64,000 nucleotides of DNA from Bacteroidales bacterium. Its GTDB lineage: Bacteria; Bacteroidota; Bacteroidia; Bacteroidales; F082. Below are positions 14,650 through 22,333 of this stretch, piece by piece. The notes under the pieces are model-generated. The model saw only the letters and a program-made list of their open reading frames with translations. It did not search any database and had not been told where the DNA came from. Both the position numbers and the translations under genes were made by a program. The DNA is taken from assembly GCA_016290215.1 (NCBI GenBank), contig JAEETH010000008.1:38690-102689 (forward strand), in the 5' to 3' direction. Every line of letters starts with the position of its first letter. The first letter of the stretch is position 1.

Positions 14650-15878
14650 AATTGTACTGCGACATCACCTTACCCGCCAGCAAAAGCGAAAGCAATCGCG
14701 CCTTGATGATTGCGGCGTATGGTGGATTTGCTCATGATTTCCAGAATCTGTCGGATTCTAAGGATACTAAAGTGCTGTATGAAGCTTTAGTAAGCATAGA
14801 TTCCATGCCCCGCACTGTCCCATGCTGGAATGACATGCATACTAAAGCTTCATTCATTGACATTGCTGATTGCGGTACTGCGGCCCGTTTCATGGCCACC
14901 TATTTGGCCTGCCATCCTGGCGATTGGCTTCTGACAGGAACGGAACGGATGCAACAACGCCCGATGGCTCCTTTGGTAGACGCATTGAGGTCTTTGGGCT
15001 CCGACATTCAATATGTTGAAAACGAAGGTTGTCTTCCTCTGAGAATCAAAGGAAATCCTGTTGCGGGTGGGAAGATTTCGGTGGATATGACACAAAGCAG
15101 TCAATTTGCCTCATCTTTGCTGTTGGCTTCACCAATGTTTTCGCAAGGTCTTGAAATGGAGCTGCTTGGCGAACTCAGTTCCTTGCCATATCTCGATATG
15201 ACCATTGCTATGCAGCGACACTTTTTTGCACAGGTGGAAAGACAAGGCCGGATGGTCGTCGTGAAGCCCCAGCCTTACCAGCCACGACCTTTTTCGGTCG
15301 AACCCGATTGGAGCGCGGCTTCCTATTGGTACGAAATGGCGGCTTTGAGTGAGGATTGTGAGATTAGATTGTATGGGTTGGGCGGCCCGTCGTCCCATCG
15401 GCCCTTCGACGGGCTCAGGGGCCGTAGGGTTTCACGGACCACATGCCTTCAAGGTGATGCCGTCATTGCTGAATGGATGCAGCAATTGGGCGTCGGTACG
15501 TTCGTTGATGGGAATGACGTCGTTTTGAGGAAGATACCTTTTGAAAAACGTCCCCTGCATTTCGATTTTTCCTTCAATCCTGACCTTTATCCTACCATGG
15601 TTGCCACATGTGCCGGTTTGAATGTAGAAGCCACTTTTACCGGCCTTGACAATCTTGCTCTCAAAGAGTCGGATAGGGTGAGAGCCATGCAGAAGGAATT
15701 GGCCAAGTTGGGTAAACCATCACTACATTTTTGCGCCCATAACGATCATCGCATCGTCATGGCCTTAGCACCACTCGCATTGCTCTATGGCCCAGTCACT
15801 TTCGACTATCCCGAGGTGGTTGAAAAATCCTACCCAAACTATTGGATAGATGCTTCATTTTTACCCGTTAATAGGTGA
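14646..15878 (+). CDS. aroA: 5-enolpyruvylshikimate-3-phosphate synthase with two in-frame insertions
   Basis: The 410-residue protein is AroA: LPASKSESNRALMI, DCGTAARF, TGTERMQQRP, QSSQFASSLLLASP, DWSAASYWYEMAALS, LKESDRV, HNDHRIVMALA and the C-terminal EVVEKSYPNYW. It makes EPSP in the shikimate pathway and starts inside the aroB stop (ATGA). Two segments do not belong to the family: about 15-20 extra residues between KVLYEAL and FIDIADCG from the element at 14780-14852, and about 17-20 extra after LYGLGG from a second repeat family at 15399-15424. Both keep the frame. The active-site motifs I can check are intact, so the enzyme may still work. Confidence 0.93.
   Translation: MKLYCDITLPASKSESNRALMIAAYGGFAHDFQNLSDSKDTKVLYEALVSIDSMPRTVPCWNDMHTKASFIDIADCGTAARFMATYLACHPGDWLLTGTERMQQRPMAPLVDALRSLGSDIQYVENEGCLPLRIKGNPVAGGKISVDMTQSSQFASSLLLASPMFSQGLEMELLGELSSLPYLDMTIAMQRHFFAQVERQGRMVVVKPQPYQPRPFSVEPDWSAASYWYEMAALSEDCEIRLYGLGGPSSHRPFDGLRGRRVSRTTCLQGDAVIAEWMQQLGVGTFVDGNDVVLRKIPFEKRPLHFDFSFNPDLYPTMVATCAGLNVEATFTGLDNLALKESDRVRAMQKELAKLGKPSLHFCAHNDHRIVMALAPLALLYGPVTFDYPEVVEKSYPNYWIDASFLPVNR
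14780..14852 (-). repeat. Palindromic element inside aroA
   Basis: A 73-bp element with perfect 13-bp arms TGAAGCTTTAGTA / TACTAAAGCTTCA and minus-strand core ATGTCATTCC...GGAATCTATG. The arms are unique to this locus. In frame it encodes SIDSMPRT..CWNDM between two conserved AroA blocks. Confidence 0.93.
15399..15424. repeat. CCTTCGACGGGCTCAGG repeat inside aroA
   Basis: Arms CGGCCC / GGGCCG flank the TTCGACGGGCTCAG core. The same core occurs at 4871-4887 and, split, at 16681-16730. It encodes RPFDGLRGR within a stretch that AroA proteins normally lack. The inserted segment probably extends beyond the palindrome on both sides. Confidence 0.8.
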
Positions 15879-15926
15879 AAATGATTGTTTTTTTGAAAAA
15901 AAGGCTTCTTTCTAATAGAATTTCCG

Positions 15927-15934
15927 TACTTTTG
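15927..15934 (+). promoter_or_regulatory. -7 box upstream of the CCG Fe-S protein gene
   Basis: TACTTTTG matches TAnnTTTG and lies 23 bp before the ATG at 15958. Confidence 0.55.
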
Positions 15935-15957
15935 CGCGGTATTATGAATCATAGGCT

Positions 15958-16680
15958 ATGAAAGTTGAGTTGTTCGTGCCCTGCATCATTGATCAGTTCT
16001 TTCCCTTTGTGGCATCCAATACCATGAAGGTTTTGGAACGTGCTGGCGTTGAGGTGGAGTACAACCCCGAGCAGACTTGTTGTGGTCGCTTTGCGTATCA
16101 GGCGGGCTTTATGGAGGAGGCGAAAGATTTGGGTGATAAGTTTCTCCATGACTTTTCATACGACGGCCCGGTTGTGGCTCCTTCTGCGGCTTGTGTGCAT
16201 TATATCAGGAAGCATTATCCTGAGTTGTTTTTTAACACTGCCAATCACTTGAATTTCAAGAAAATGGTAGCGAATATTTTTGAGTTGACTGATTTTTTGA
16301 TCAACAAGTTGCATTTTGATGATTTCAATGCAGAATTTCCCCATAAGGTGACCTTCCACGACAGCTGTAGTGCTTTGCGTGGCATGGGTCTTGGGAAGGA
16401 AGCACGTCAGCTGCTTTCGAAGGTGAAGGGCTTAGAGTTGGTGGAGATGAAGCAGACCGATATGTGTTGTGGAGCCGATTTCTCGTTACAAGTCAATCAG
16501 GAGACTTTGGCAGTGGGGATGGCAAGTCATAAGGTCAAAAATGCTTTGAATACTGGAGCGGAGTACATTGTCTCGACCGATATGACCTGCCTGATGCATC
16601 AAAAGGCATATATTGAAAAGGAAGGCCTGCCTATCAAGGTGATCCATATCGCTGATGTGTTGGCCTCGGGTTGGGAGTAA
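15958..16680 (+). CDS. lutA: CCG-domain Fe-S oxidoreductase subunit (LutA/YkgE family)
   Basis: The 240-residue protein has two cysteine-rich CCG motifs: VPC plus QTCCGRF (Cys9, Cys41-Cys42) and HDSCSALR plus DMCCGAD in the second half. These fit LutA/YkgE, the (Fe-S)-binding subunit of the L-lactate utilisation complex. No lutB or lutC follows here, since a repeat and then wbpD come next. The gene symbol is by family only. Confidence 0.8.
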   Translation: MKVELFVPCIIDQFFPFVASNTMKVLERAGVEVEYNPEQTCCGRFAYQAGFMEEAKDLGDKFLHDFSYDGPVVAPSAACVHYIRKHYPELFFNTANHLNFKKMVANIFELTDFLINKLHFDDFNAEFPHKVTFHDSCSALRGMGLGKEARQLLSKVKGLELVEMKQTDMCCGADFSLQVNQETLAVGMASHKVKNALNTGAEYIVSTDMTCLMHQKAYIEKEGLPIKVIHIADVLASGWE

Positions 16681-16730
16681 TGGCCCCTGAGCCTGTGGTC
16701 CTTGAGGCCACTCGAAAGGTCGAAGGGCCA
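16681..16730. repeat. Nested palindrome of the CCTTCGAC/CCTGAGCC family
   Basis: Arms TGGCCC / GGGCCA enclose CCTGAGCCTGT and TCGAAGG halves. Between the halves lies another degenerate copy, CCTTGAGGCCACTCGAAAGG. The layout suggests one copy inserted into another. It starts directly after the Fe-S gene stop. Confidence 0.65.
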
Positions 16731-16763
16731 AAAGGCCGGTTATTAACTAAAACTGTAAACAAA

Positions 16764-17324
16764 ATGAGTGACTACTATATACACGAAAGCAGTTATGTCG
16801 ATGACAATGTGAGCATTGGCAAAGGAACTAAGATTTGGCATTTTTGCCATATTCAGTCGGGTGCCGTGATTGGCGAGAACTGCTCATTGGGCCAAAATGT
16901 GAATGTTGGCAACAATGTAAAGATAGGCAATGGCGTACGCATCCAAAACAACGTGTCGATTTATGAAGGCGTTGAGATTGAGGATCATGTGTTTTGTGGT
17001 CCGAGCTGCGTCTTCACCAATGTGACTACGCCTCGCTCACATTTCCCCGTACACGGTGTCTATGCCAAAACCAAGATTTGCGAAGGTGCTTCTTTGGGAG
17101 CCAATTGTACCATAGTTTGCGGCCATACGGTGGGCAAATGTGCCCTTATAGCCGCAGGTGCCGTGGTGACCAAGGACGTGAAACCTTACGCATTGATGGC
17201 TGGTGTTCCCGCCCGACGACTTGGTTGGGTCTGTGAATGTGGCAAACGTCTCAATGTCACTCTACAATGCGATTGTGGCAGAAGTTATAGCGAGAGCAAT
17301 GGCCAATTAACCCCTAACTATTAA
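16764..17324 (+). CDS. wbpD: WbpD-like N-acetyltransferase (left-handed beta-helix)
   Basis: The 186-residue protein is built of hexapeptide repeats (VSIGKGTKIWHFCHI, VIGENCSLGQNVNVG, CGPSCVFTNVTTPRS, LGANCTIVCGHTVG). It ends in a Cys-rich CECGKRL...CDCG tail. It matches WbpD/WlbB, which N-acetylates the 3-amino group of UDP-GlcNAc3NA. The ATG at 16764 starts just before the first repeat; an upstream frame only reads through the palindrome at 16681-16730. It pairs with the WbpE-like gene next to it. Confidence 0.85.
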   Translation: MSDYYIHESSYVDDNVSIGKGTKIWHFCHIQSGAVIGENCSLGQNVNVGNNVKIGNGVRIQNNVSIYEGVEIEDHVFCGPSCVFTNVTTPRSHFPVHGVYAKTKICEGASLGANCTIVCGHTVGKCALIAAGAVVTKDVKPYALMAGVPARRLGWVCECGKRLNVTLQCDCGRSYSESNGQLTPNY

Positions 17325-17364
17325 CTCCAAACTGAACAATTGCAAACTGCAAACTGAAATAACG

Positions 17365-18495
17365 ATGCAATTCAGAGATCTTAAAACACAATATAACGTA
17401 CTGAAGGACGAAATGGACAAGGCCATCTTAGAGGTGGTTGCGTCGTCGGCCTATGTTATGGGACCGAAAATCAAGGAGATGGAAGCAGCTTTTGCCGACT
17501 ATGTCGGCGTGAAGCATTGCATAGCCTGCAATAGCGGCACCGATGCCCTGCTGCTGGCCTTGAAGGTTTGGGACGTGAAAGCTGGCGATGCTGTTTTCGT
17601 ACCCAGTTTCACCTTCTTCGCCTCTGCCGAGGTCATTGCCATGCAAGGTGCGACCCCCGTTTTCGTCGATGTTGACAAAGATACCTTCAATATGGATGTC
17701 GCCGACCTTGAGCGTAAGATTGAGCAAACCTTGAAAAATGGGAAACTTTCACCTCGAGTCATCATTGCTGTTGACTTGTTTGGCCTGCCTGCAGACTTCA
17801 AAGCTATCAGAAAGTTGGCCGAAAGATATCATCTTTATGTGCTTGAAGATGGTGCCCAAGGCTTTGGCGGTCGCATCGGAGAGCAAAAGGCCTGCACTTT
17901 TGGCGATATTTCCACTACTTCATTCTTCCCTGCCAAGCCCGTGGGTTGCTATGGCGATGGTGGTGCGGTGTTTACCGACAATGACGAATGGGCCAAGTTG
18001 CTTGAATCCTATCATATCCATGGCAAGGGTAGCGACCGTTACGACAACGTGCGCATCGGCATGAACTCACGCCTGGACAGTATCCAAGCGGCCATTCTCT
18101 TGGTGAAGCTCAAGGCTTTCAAGGAATATGAACTCGTTGACGTCAACAAAGTGGCGGCGCGTTATACGGAGAAGTTGAAGGACGTGGTGAAAACGCCTGT
18201 CGTTCCCGAAAGTTTCTATTCGAGTTGGGCTCAATATACGATGCAAGTTGAAAATAAAGAGGTTAGGGCTAAACTGCAAGCTGCTTTGAAAGCTTGCGAC
18301 ATCCCGACAGCCATCTATTATCCAATCCCGATGCATCGTCAGACAGCGTTTAACTATCTGAACTTTGACGAGAACCGTTGTCCAGTTTCCGATCAGCTGG
18401 CCGACACGGTTATCTCACTTCCGATACATCCTTACCTTTCGGAATCCGATCAGGATATGATTTGTAAGGTGGTTTGTGATTGTCTCGGTAAATAA
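17365..18495 (+). CDS. wbpE: WbpE/PorR-like DegT aminotransferase
   Basis: The 376-residue PLP enzyme has EDGAQ (Asp162) and PLP lysine Lys191 in FFPAKPVGCYGDGG. It fits WbpE, which aminates UDP-3-keto-GlcNAcA. In P. gingivalis the equivalent gene, porR, is needed for A-LPS, the glycolipid that anchors T9SS cargo. Together with WbpD it would give a UDP-2,3-diacetamido-glucuronic acid type sugar. The dehydrogenases WbpA and WbpB are not in the window. Confidence 0.85.
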   Translation: MQFRDLKTQYNVLKDEMDKAILEVVASSAYVMGPKIKEMEAAFADYVGVKHCIACNSGTDALLLALKVWDVKAGDAVFVPSFTFFASAEVIAMQGATPVFVDVDKDTFNMDVADLERKIEQTLKNGKLSPRVIIAVDLFGLPADFKAIRKLAERYHLYVLEDGAQGFGGRIGEQKACTFGDISTTSFFPAKPVGCYGDGGAVFTDNDEWAKLLESYHIHGKGSDRYDNVRIGMNSRLDSIQAAILLVKLKAFKEYELVDVNKVAARYTEKLKDVVKTPVVPESFYSSWAQYTMQVENKEVRAKLQAALKACDIPTAIYYPIPMHRQTAFNYLNFDENRCPVSDQLADTVISLPIHPYLSESDQDMICKVVCDCLGK

Positions 18496-18507
18496 ACACC
18501 TGAATTC

Positions 18508-19629
18508 ATGGGAATTAGGGCATATCTCAGCGATTGGGCTTCGCGCGACAACTACGACGAAGTGATGGAGTATTTGGCCGTCACTGAAACGCAGCATGCC
18601 CCGAGGTTTGAGTTTGATGATGCCCCGCAAGAATTAAGGGAATTGATTACGGTGGCCGAAACGCCCAGAAGTCCAGAGCGTTCACAATGGCTGAATGACT
18701 TTGCAAAAAAGACTTGGGCGGTTCCTGATGGCGAGGCTGAAATTGTTTTTGCCGAAGACCACCTTAATGCCATTCGTCATCTGAATCGTTATTTGCGCAG
18801 TGCCAATGCCAAATTGAAGCAAGACGGTTACTTCGTTTGTGCTTTCGATACGTCGCAGAAACACCGCGCCCAAATTTTTAGCCGTTACCCCAAAATTATT
18901 GCATATATTGTTTATTTCTTTGATTTCCTGTGGCATAGAGTGTGTCCTAAATTGGGTTTGACTCGTCATTTTTATTATTACTGCACAAGGAAAGTGAGGA
19001 AGGTGTTTCCGAGACCGGAAGTGTTGGGCAGGTTGTATTACTGTGGCTTTGATGTAGTAAGTGAGCAATACATCCATGACCGTTATTGTGTTGTCGCGCA
19101 GAAAAAACGTCAGCCGAGCCAAGACCCGCATACCTATGGTCCCCTAATCAAACTGAGAAGGATTGGGAAGGATGGAAAAAAGTTTAACGTTTTCAAATTC
19201 CGAACCATGTATGCCTATTCGGAATACCTGCAGACTTATATTTATGAGAACAACGACTTGGATATTGGTGGAAAATTCCGTGACGACTACCGCGTCACCG
19301 AATGGGGACGATACCTTCGCAAGACATGGCTCGATGAGTTACCAATGTTCATCAACCTATTGAAGGGACAGATGAAATTAGTTGGCGTTCGTCCTTTGAG
19401 TCAGCAGTATTTTGATTTATATGATAAAGATTTGCAAGAACTTAGAATAAAAACTAAGCCGGGACTTTTACCGCCATTTTATGTTGACATGCCCGAAACT
19501 TTGGAGGAAATCCAGGATAGCGAACGTTGCTATTTAGAAGCCTATCTGGAGCATCCTTTCCGCACCGACTGGAAGTATTTCTGGAAAATTGTCGGAAACA
19601 TTCTTTTCAGAGGGAAGAGGTCAAAATAA
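18508..19629 (+). CDS. Polyprenyl-phosphate sugar-1-phosphate transferase with unusual N-terminus
   Basis: The C-terminal half of this 373-residue protein is a bacterial sugar transferase domain: RRIGKDGKKFNVFKFRTM, VTEWGRYLRKTWLDELPMF, GQMKLVGVRPLS and KPGLLPP. Such enzymes move a sugar-1-phosphate onto undecaprenyl phosphate and start glycan assembly. The N-terminal 200 residues lack the usual clear membrane hairpin and the KRxFD opening. They look more like a worn methyltransferase-like domain (KLKQDGYFVCAFDT, GRLYYCGFDVV...YCVVAQKK), with one hydrophobic stretch (IIAYIVYFFDFLW). It follows the WbpD-WbpE pair and may use that sugar. Confidence 0.8.
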   Translation: MGIRAYLSDWASRDNYDEVMEYLAVTETQHAPRFEFDDAPQELRELITVAETPRSPERSQWLNDFAKKTWAVPDGEAEIVFAEDHLNAIRHLNRYLRSANAKLKQDGYFVCAFDTSQKHRAQIFSRYPKIIAYIVYFFDFLWHRVCPKLGLTRHFYYYCTRKVRKVFPRPEVLGRLYYCGFDVVSEQYIHDRYCVVAQKKRQPSQDPHTYGPLIKLRRIGKDGKKFNVFKFRTMYAYSEYLQTYIYENNDLDIGGKFRDDYRVTEWGRYLRKTWLDELPMFINLLKGQMKLVGVRPLSQQYFDLYDKDLQELRIKTKPGLLPPFYVDMPETLEEIQDSERCYLEAYLEHPFRTDWKYFWKIVGNILFRGKRSK

Positions 19630-19645
19630 AATTGTCTTGTTTTTC

Positions 19646-19677
19646 TTGATATATTCAATAAAAATTCCATATTTTTG
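19646..19677 (+). promoter_or_regulatory. Promoter of the exporter operon
   Basis: -7 box TATTTTTG at 19670-19677 and TTG at 19646-19648, 21 bp apart. This fits Bacteroidetes -33/-7 spacing. The long leader that follows reaches the permease ATG at 19828. Confidence 0.65.
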
Positions 19678-19680
19678 CAG

Positions 19681-19747
19681 CGGATAAGTGGGCTTCTGCC
19701 CCAAGGGTAGAAGTTACTTATTCGGCTCTCTCCGTTTAATGGGAGAG
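19681..19747 (+). promoter_or_regulatory. Double-hairpin leader RNA before the ABC permease
   Basis: The first hairpin has an outer 9-bp stem CGGATAAGT (19681-19689) / ACTTATTCG (19716-19724), with one G-T pair, and an inner stem CTTCT (19693-19697) / AGAAG (19709-19713). The second is CTCTCC (19728-19733) / GGAGAG (19742-19747). They begin within a few bases of the expected transcription start. This may be an attenuator or an antitermination target. Bacteroides capsule leaders are controlled by UpxY antiterminators, but no UpxY is in the window. Confidence 0.5.
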
Positions 19748-19827
19748 GCAAGATTTTGAATTACTGATAATTAAGGCTTTCGTATGGGAGTCAGAATAGC
19801 GAAGCTATAACTTTTTAGAATTGAAAA

Positions 19828-20709
19828 ATGGCACAAACTGTATCGGAAAATGAAAATTGGAGCACCGTCATCAAGCCTCGTAACAAGCTTTTTGAGGTGA
19901 ACCTTAAGGAAATATGGGACTATCGTGACTTGTTGACGCTGTTTGTGAAGCGTACCATAACAGTGGCTTATAAACAGACCGTCTTAGGGCCGTTATGGTG
20001 GGTTATTCAACCTGCCTTTACCGTCATCATGTATATGGTGGTGTTTGGAGGCATCGCTGGCATTCCCACCGATGGTATCCCACAGCCTTTGTTCTACCTT
20101 GGCGGTGTTGCCATGTGGCAGTATTTTTCTGATTGTTTGGGGAAGTCCTCAAGCACGTTTGTGAGCCATGCGGGCATTTTTGGCAAGGTCTATTTCCCGC
20201 GTCTTATCATGCCATTAGCGGATACCGTTAGCAATCTGGTGCGTTTTGGCATACAGCTTGGATTGTTTGTATTAGTTTATTTGTATTATGCAATAATTGG
20301 TCAGGCGCCGAGTCCTAATTGGTATCTATTGCTGTTCCCATTATTGGTGGTGATGTTAGCAGGATTGGCTTTGGGTTTTGGCATCATTGTCTCGTCGATG
20401 ACGACCAAGTACCGTGACCTTCAGATTTTATTTTCATTCTTTGTGTCACTGTGGATGTATGCTACGCCTATCGTCTATCCTTTGAGTGAAGTGAAAGGGA
20501 AAATGGTGAAAGGTTTTGACTTGTACAAACTCATGCACTTCAATCCTATTACTCCTATCATCGAGACTTTCAAGCATGGTGCCTTGAGTGCTGGCGAATT
20601 CATCGGCTGGGGTTGGCTGGCTTATAGCTTTGTGTTTATGCTCATCGTGTTGGCTCTTGGTATCTTGATATTCAATAAAGTACAGAAGAGTTTTATGGAT
20701 ACAGTGTAA
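19828..20709 (+). CDS. wzm: ABC-2 polysaccharide/O-antigen exporter permease (Wzm-like)
   Basis: The 293-residue integral membrane protein has about six hydrophobic segments and the ABC-2 pattern VAYKQTVLGPLWWVIQPAFTVIMYMVVF. It would carry undecaprenyl-linked glycan across the inner membrane with the ATPase at 30918. Exporter halves are usually adjacent; here about 10 kb of glycosyltransferase genes separates them. It has its own promoter and structured leader. Confidence 0.9.
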   Translation: MAQTVSENENWSTVIKPRNKLFEVNLKEIWDYRDLLTLFVKRTITVAYKQTVLGPLWWVIQPAFTVIMYMVVFGGIAGIPTDGIPQPLFYLGGVAMWQYFSDCLGKSSSTFVSHAGIFGKVYFPRLIMPLADTVSNLVRFGIQLGLFVLVYLYYAIIGQAPSPNWYLLLFPLLVVMLAGLALGFGIIVSSMTTKYRDLQILFSFFVSLWMYATPIVYPLSEVKGKMVKGFDLYKLMHFNPITPIIETFKHGALSAGEFIGWGWLAYSFVFMLIVLALGILIFNKVQKSFMDTV

Positions 20710-20774
20710 GATTGTCAAATCTAAATAGAATGAGCTTTTTCAGTAATTGAAAGCGTTGCTATTCGACAAATCGT

Positions 20775-21908
20775 ATGAAGGTAAATTTCAACTACATATC
20801 ACGAGAACTGAGAGAATGTAAAGAAATTGGTGTATCGATAAAACATAGGAGAGACTTAAAACTCGGCGTTACAGAGTTGCATCATGGATATGTGTCGACG
20901 TTTGTGAATTGGGATGCTTGTGGAGGGGCGATTACATCTGAAAATGAATGTGTGGTTGATGATCCGTGGAAAAATGACGCATCATTCTTTGATTTTGATA
21001 CTGCTTTTGTTGAACATAAGAGAGTTATTTATCTCGGAAATGTAGTGAATTGTTTTGGCCATTTTTTTACCGACAATCTAAGGAAAGTTTGGTTTTTAAA
21101 AACGACACAAGGCAAAAAGCTTATTGAAGAAGGTGCTGAGATAGTTTATACAACAGATCAAGCTCCTCTTATCCCTGTCGCCTTTGAGATATGGAAAATG
21201 GCGGGCGTAGATTTGTCTCGGGCCCGATTAATAGATAAACTTACTAGGTTTGATGTTGTTTATATACCAGACAATTGCTTTTTTGAGATAGAAGCTAAGT
21301 TGTATACCCCCGAATGGGCTGAATTGGTTGAAAGTATTAAAGAAAATGCCATTAAAAGCAGGCCTTATTCGAGCGAATTTGGCAACTCATCGAGGAGGGT
21401 GTATTTAACAAGAGTTGGAATTGATAACAGAAGCAAGACGGAAATAGGCGAAAGGGAAATTGTTAAGGTATTTAAAAGGAGGGGGTACGAAATTGTCTCT
21501 CCGGAAAAGTTGAGTATTTGCGAGCAAATTTGCCTGATGGATGGTTGCAGTCATTTGGTAGCGACAGAAGGTTCGGTGGCGCATCTGAGTTTGTTTTGCA
21601 AGCCCAAGACGGAGGTCGTAATACTTTGTAAAGCCAACTATAATAACGATTACCAAAATGTAATTAATGAATATGCTGATTTGAATGTGACTTATGTGGA
21701 GTCACACAAATCTGTAATGGCTTCAAAAGAGGCTCCCTGGGGTGGACCGTTTTATTTGTGTGTGACGAAGTATCTTGAACAGTATATTGGGCATCCCATT
21801 CTTCATGTGCCATATTGGCTAAAGCCATCGTATTGGAAGTATAGCCGAAATATCTTATATGGAAGTTATTTAAGAACCAAGAAAGCAATCAAAAGAATTG
21901 TTGGCTGA
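20775..21908 (+). CDS. GT61-type glycosyltransferase
   Basis: The 377-residue protein is a GT61/DUF563-like enzyme: VIYLGNVVNCFGHFFTDNLRKVWFL, RRVYLTRVGIDNRSKTEIGE, YEIVSPEKLSICEQICLMDGCSHLVATEGSVAHLSLF. It is a paralog of the orphan gene at 8130-9245. A cytoplasmic retaining or inverting role in glycan assembly is likely; the sugar is unknown. Confidence 0.8.
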   Translation: MKVNFNYISRELRECKEIGVSIKHRRDLKLGVTELHHGYVSTFVNWDACGGAITSENECVVDDPWKNDASFFDFDTAFVEHKRVIYLGNVVNCFGHFFTDNLRKVWFLKTTQGKKLIEEGAEIVYTTDQAPLIPVAFEIWKMAGVDLSRARLIDKLTRFDVVYIPDNCFFEIEAKLYTPEWAELVESIKENAIKSRPYSSEFGNSSRRVYLTRVGIDNRSKTEIGEREIVKVFKRRGYEIVSPEKLSICEQICLMDGCSHLVATEGSVAHLSLFCKPKTEVVILCKANYNNDYQNVINEYADLNVTYVESHKSVMASKEAPWGGPFYLCVTKYLEQYIGHPILHVPYWLKPSYWKYSRNILYGSYLRTKKAIKRIVG

Positions 21909-21934
21909 TTATTGATGTTGTGTAATAGTTGCAT

Positions 21935-22308
21935 GGGAAAAGAATCCCTTGGCCTCTATTATTGTTCCTAATTTATGATAAAGAGTTGTGCCTTCCCCGT
22001 TGTATTGACAGCATTCTCAGGCAGAGTTTTACTGCCTTTGAGTCGCTGCTCATTGACGACGGCAGTACTGACGGCAGTGGCGCAATTTGCGACTTATATG
22101 CCGAGAAAGACAATAGTATCCGTGTTTTCCATAAGGAGAATGAAGGTTCAGCAGATACAAGATAGTATGGATTTGTATTGGCTATTGGGGAGTATATTGC
22201 CGCCTCGACAGACTATGTTGAGCATATAGAGGGCAACGGCATCGCCATCAGCATGGACAGTCGGGGGCTGCGCCTTGGACGACATCTATACAGTGTAAAT
22301 GAAAAATG
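21935..22308 (+). pseudogene. Decayed GT2 glycosyltransferase fragment
   Basis: A GT2 start is recognisable in pieces. One frame reads PLASIIVP then a stop near 21975. A second frame carries LPRCIDSILRQSFTAFESLLIDDGSTDGSG and HKENEGSADTR, then a TAG, then YGFVLAIGEYIAASTDYVE. A frameshift, an in-frame stop and loss of the rest of the gene mark it as dead. Its closest relatives are the neighbours at 24844 and 25730, which share CIDSIL and the DDGS.DGSG.ICD block. Confidence 0.8.
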
Positions 22309-22333
22309 ATAAGGTAATTAATGGAGTTTTGTT

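Noticed and set aside
17300-17364. Regulatory site in the AACTG-rich gap before wbpE
   Set aside because: It is a simple run of AACTG/AACTA words without palindromes or a clear promoter box.
19640-19830. Invertible promoter of the Bacteroides capsule type
   Set aside because: No inverted repeats flank the promoter at an inversion-sized distance and no invertase gene is in the window.
21929-22165. Short intact GT2 gene
   Set aside because: The conserved first strand is in another frame and a stop codon cuts the GT-A domain before the DxD region, so it is a pseudogene.
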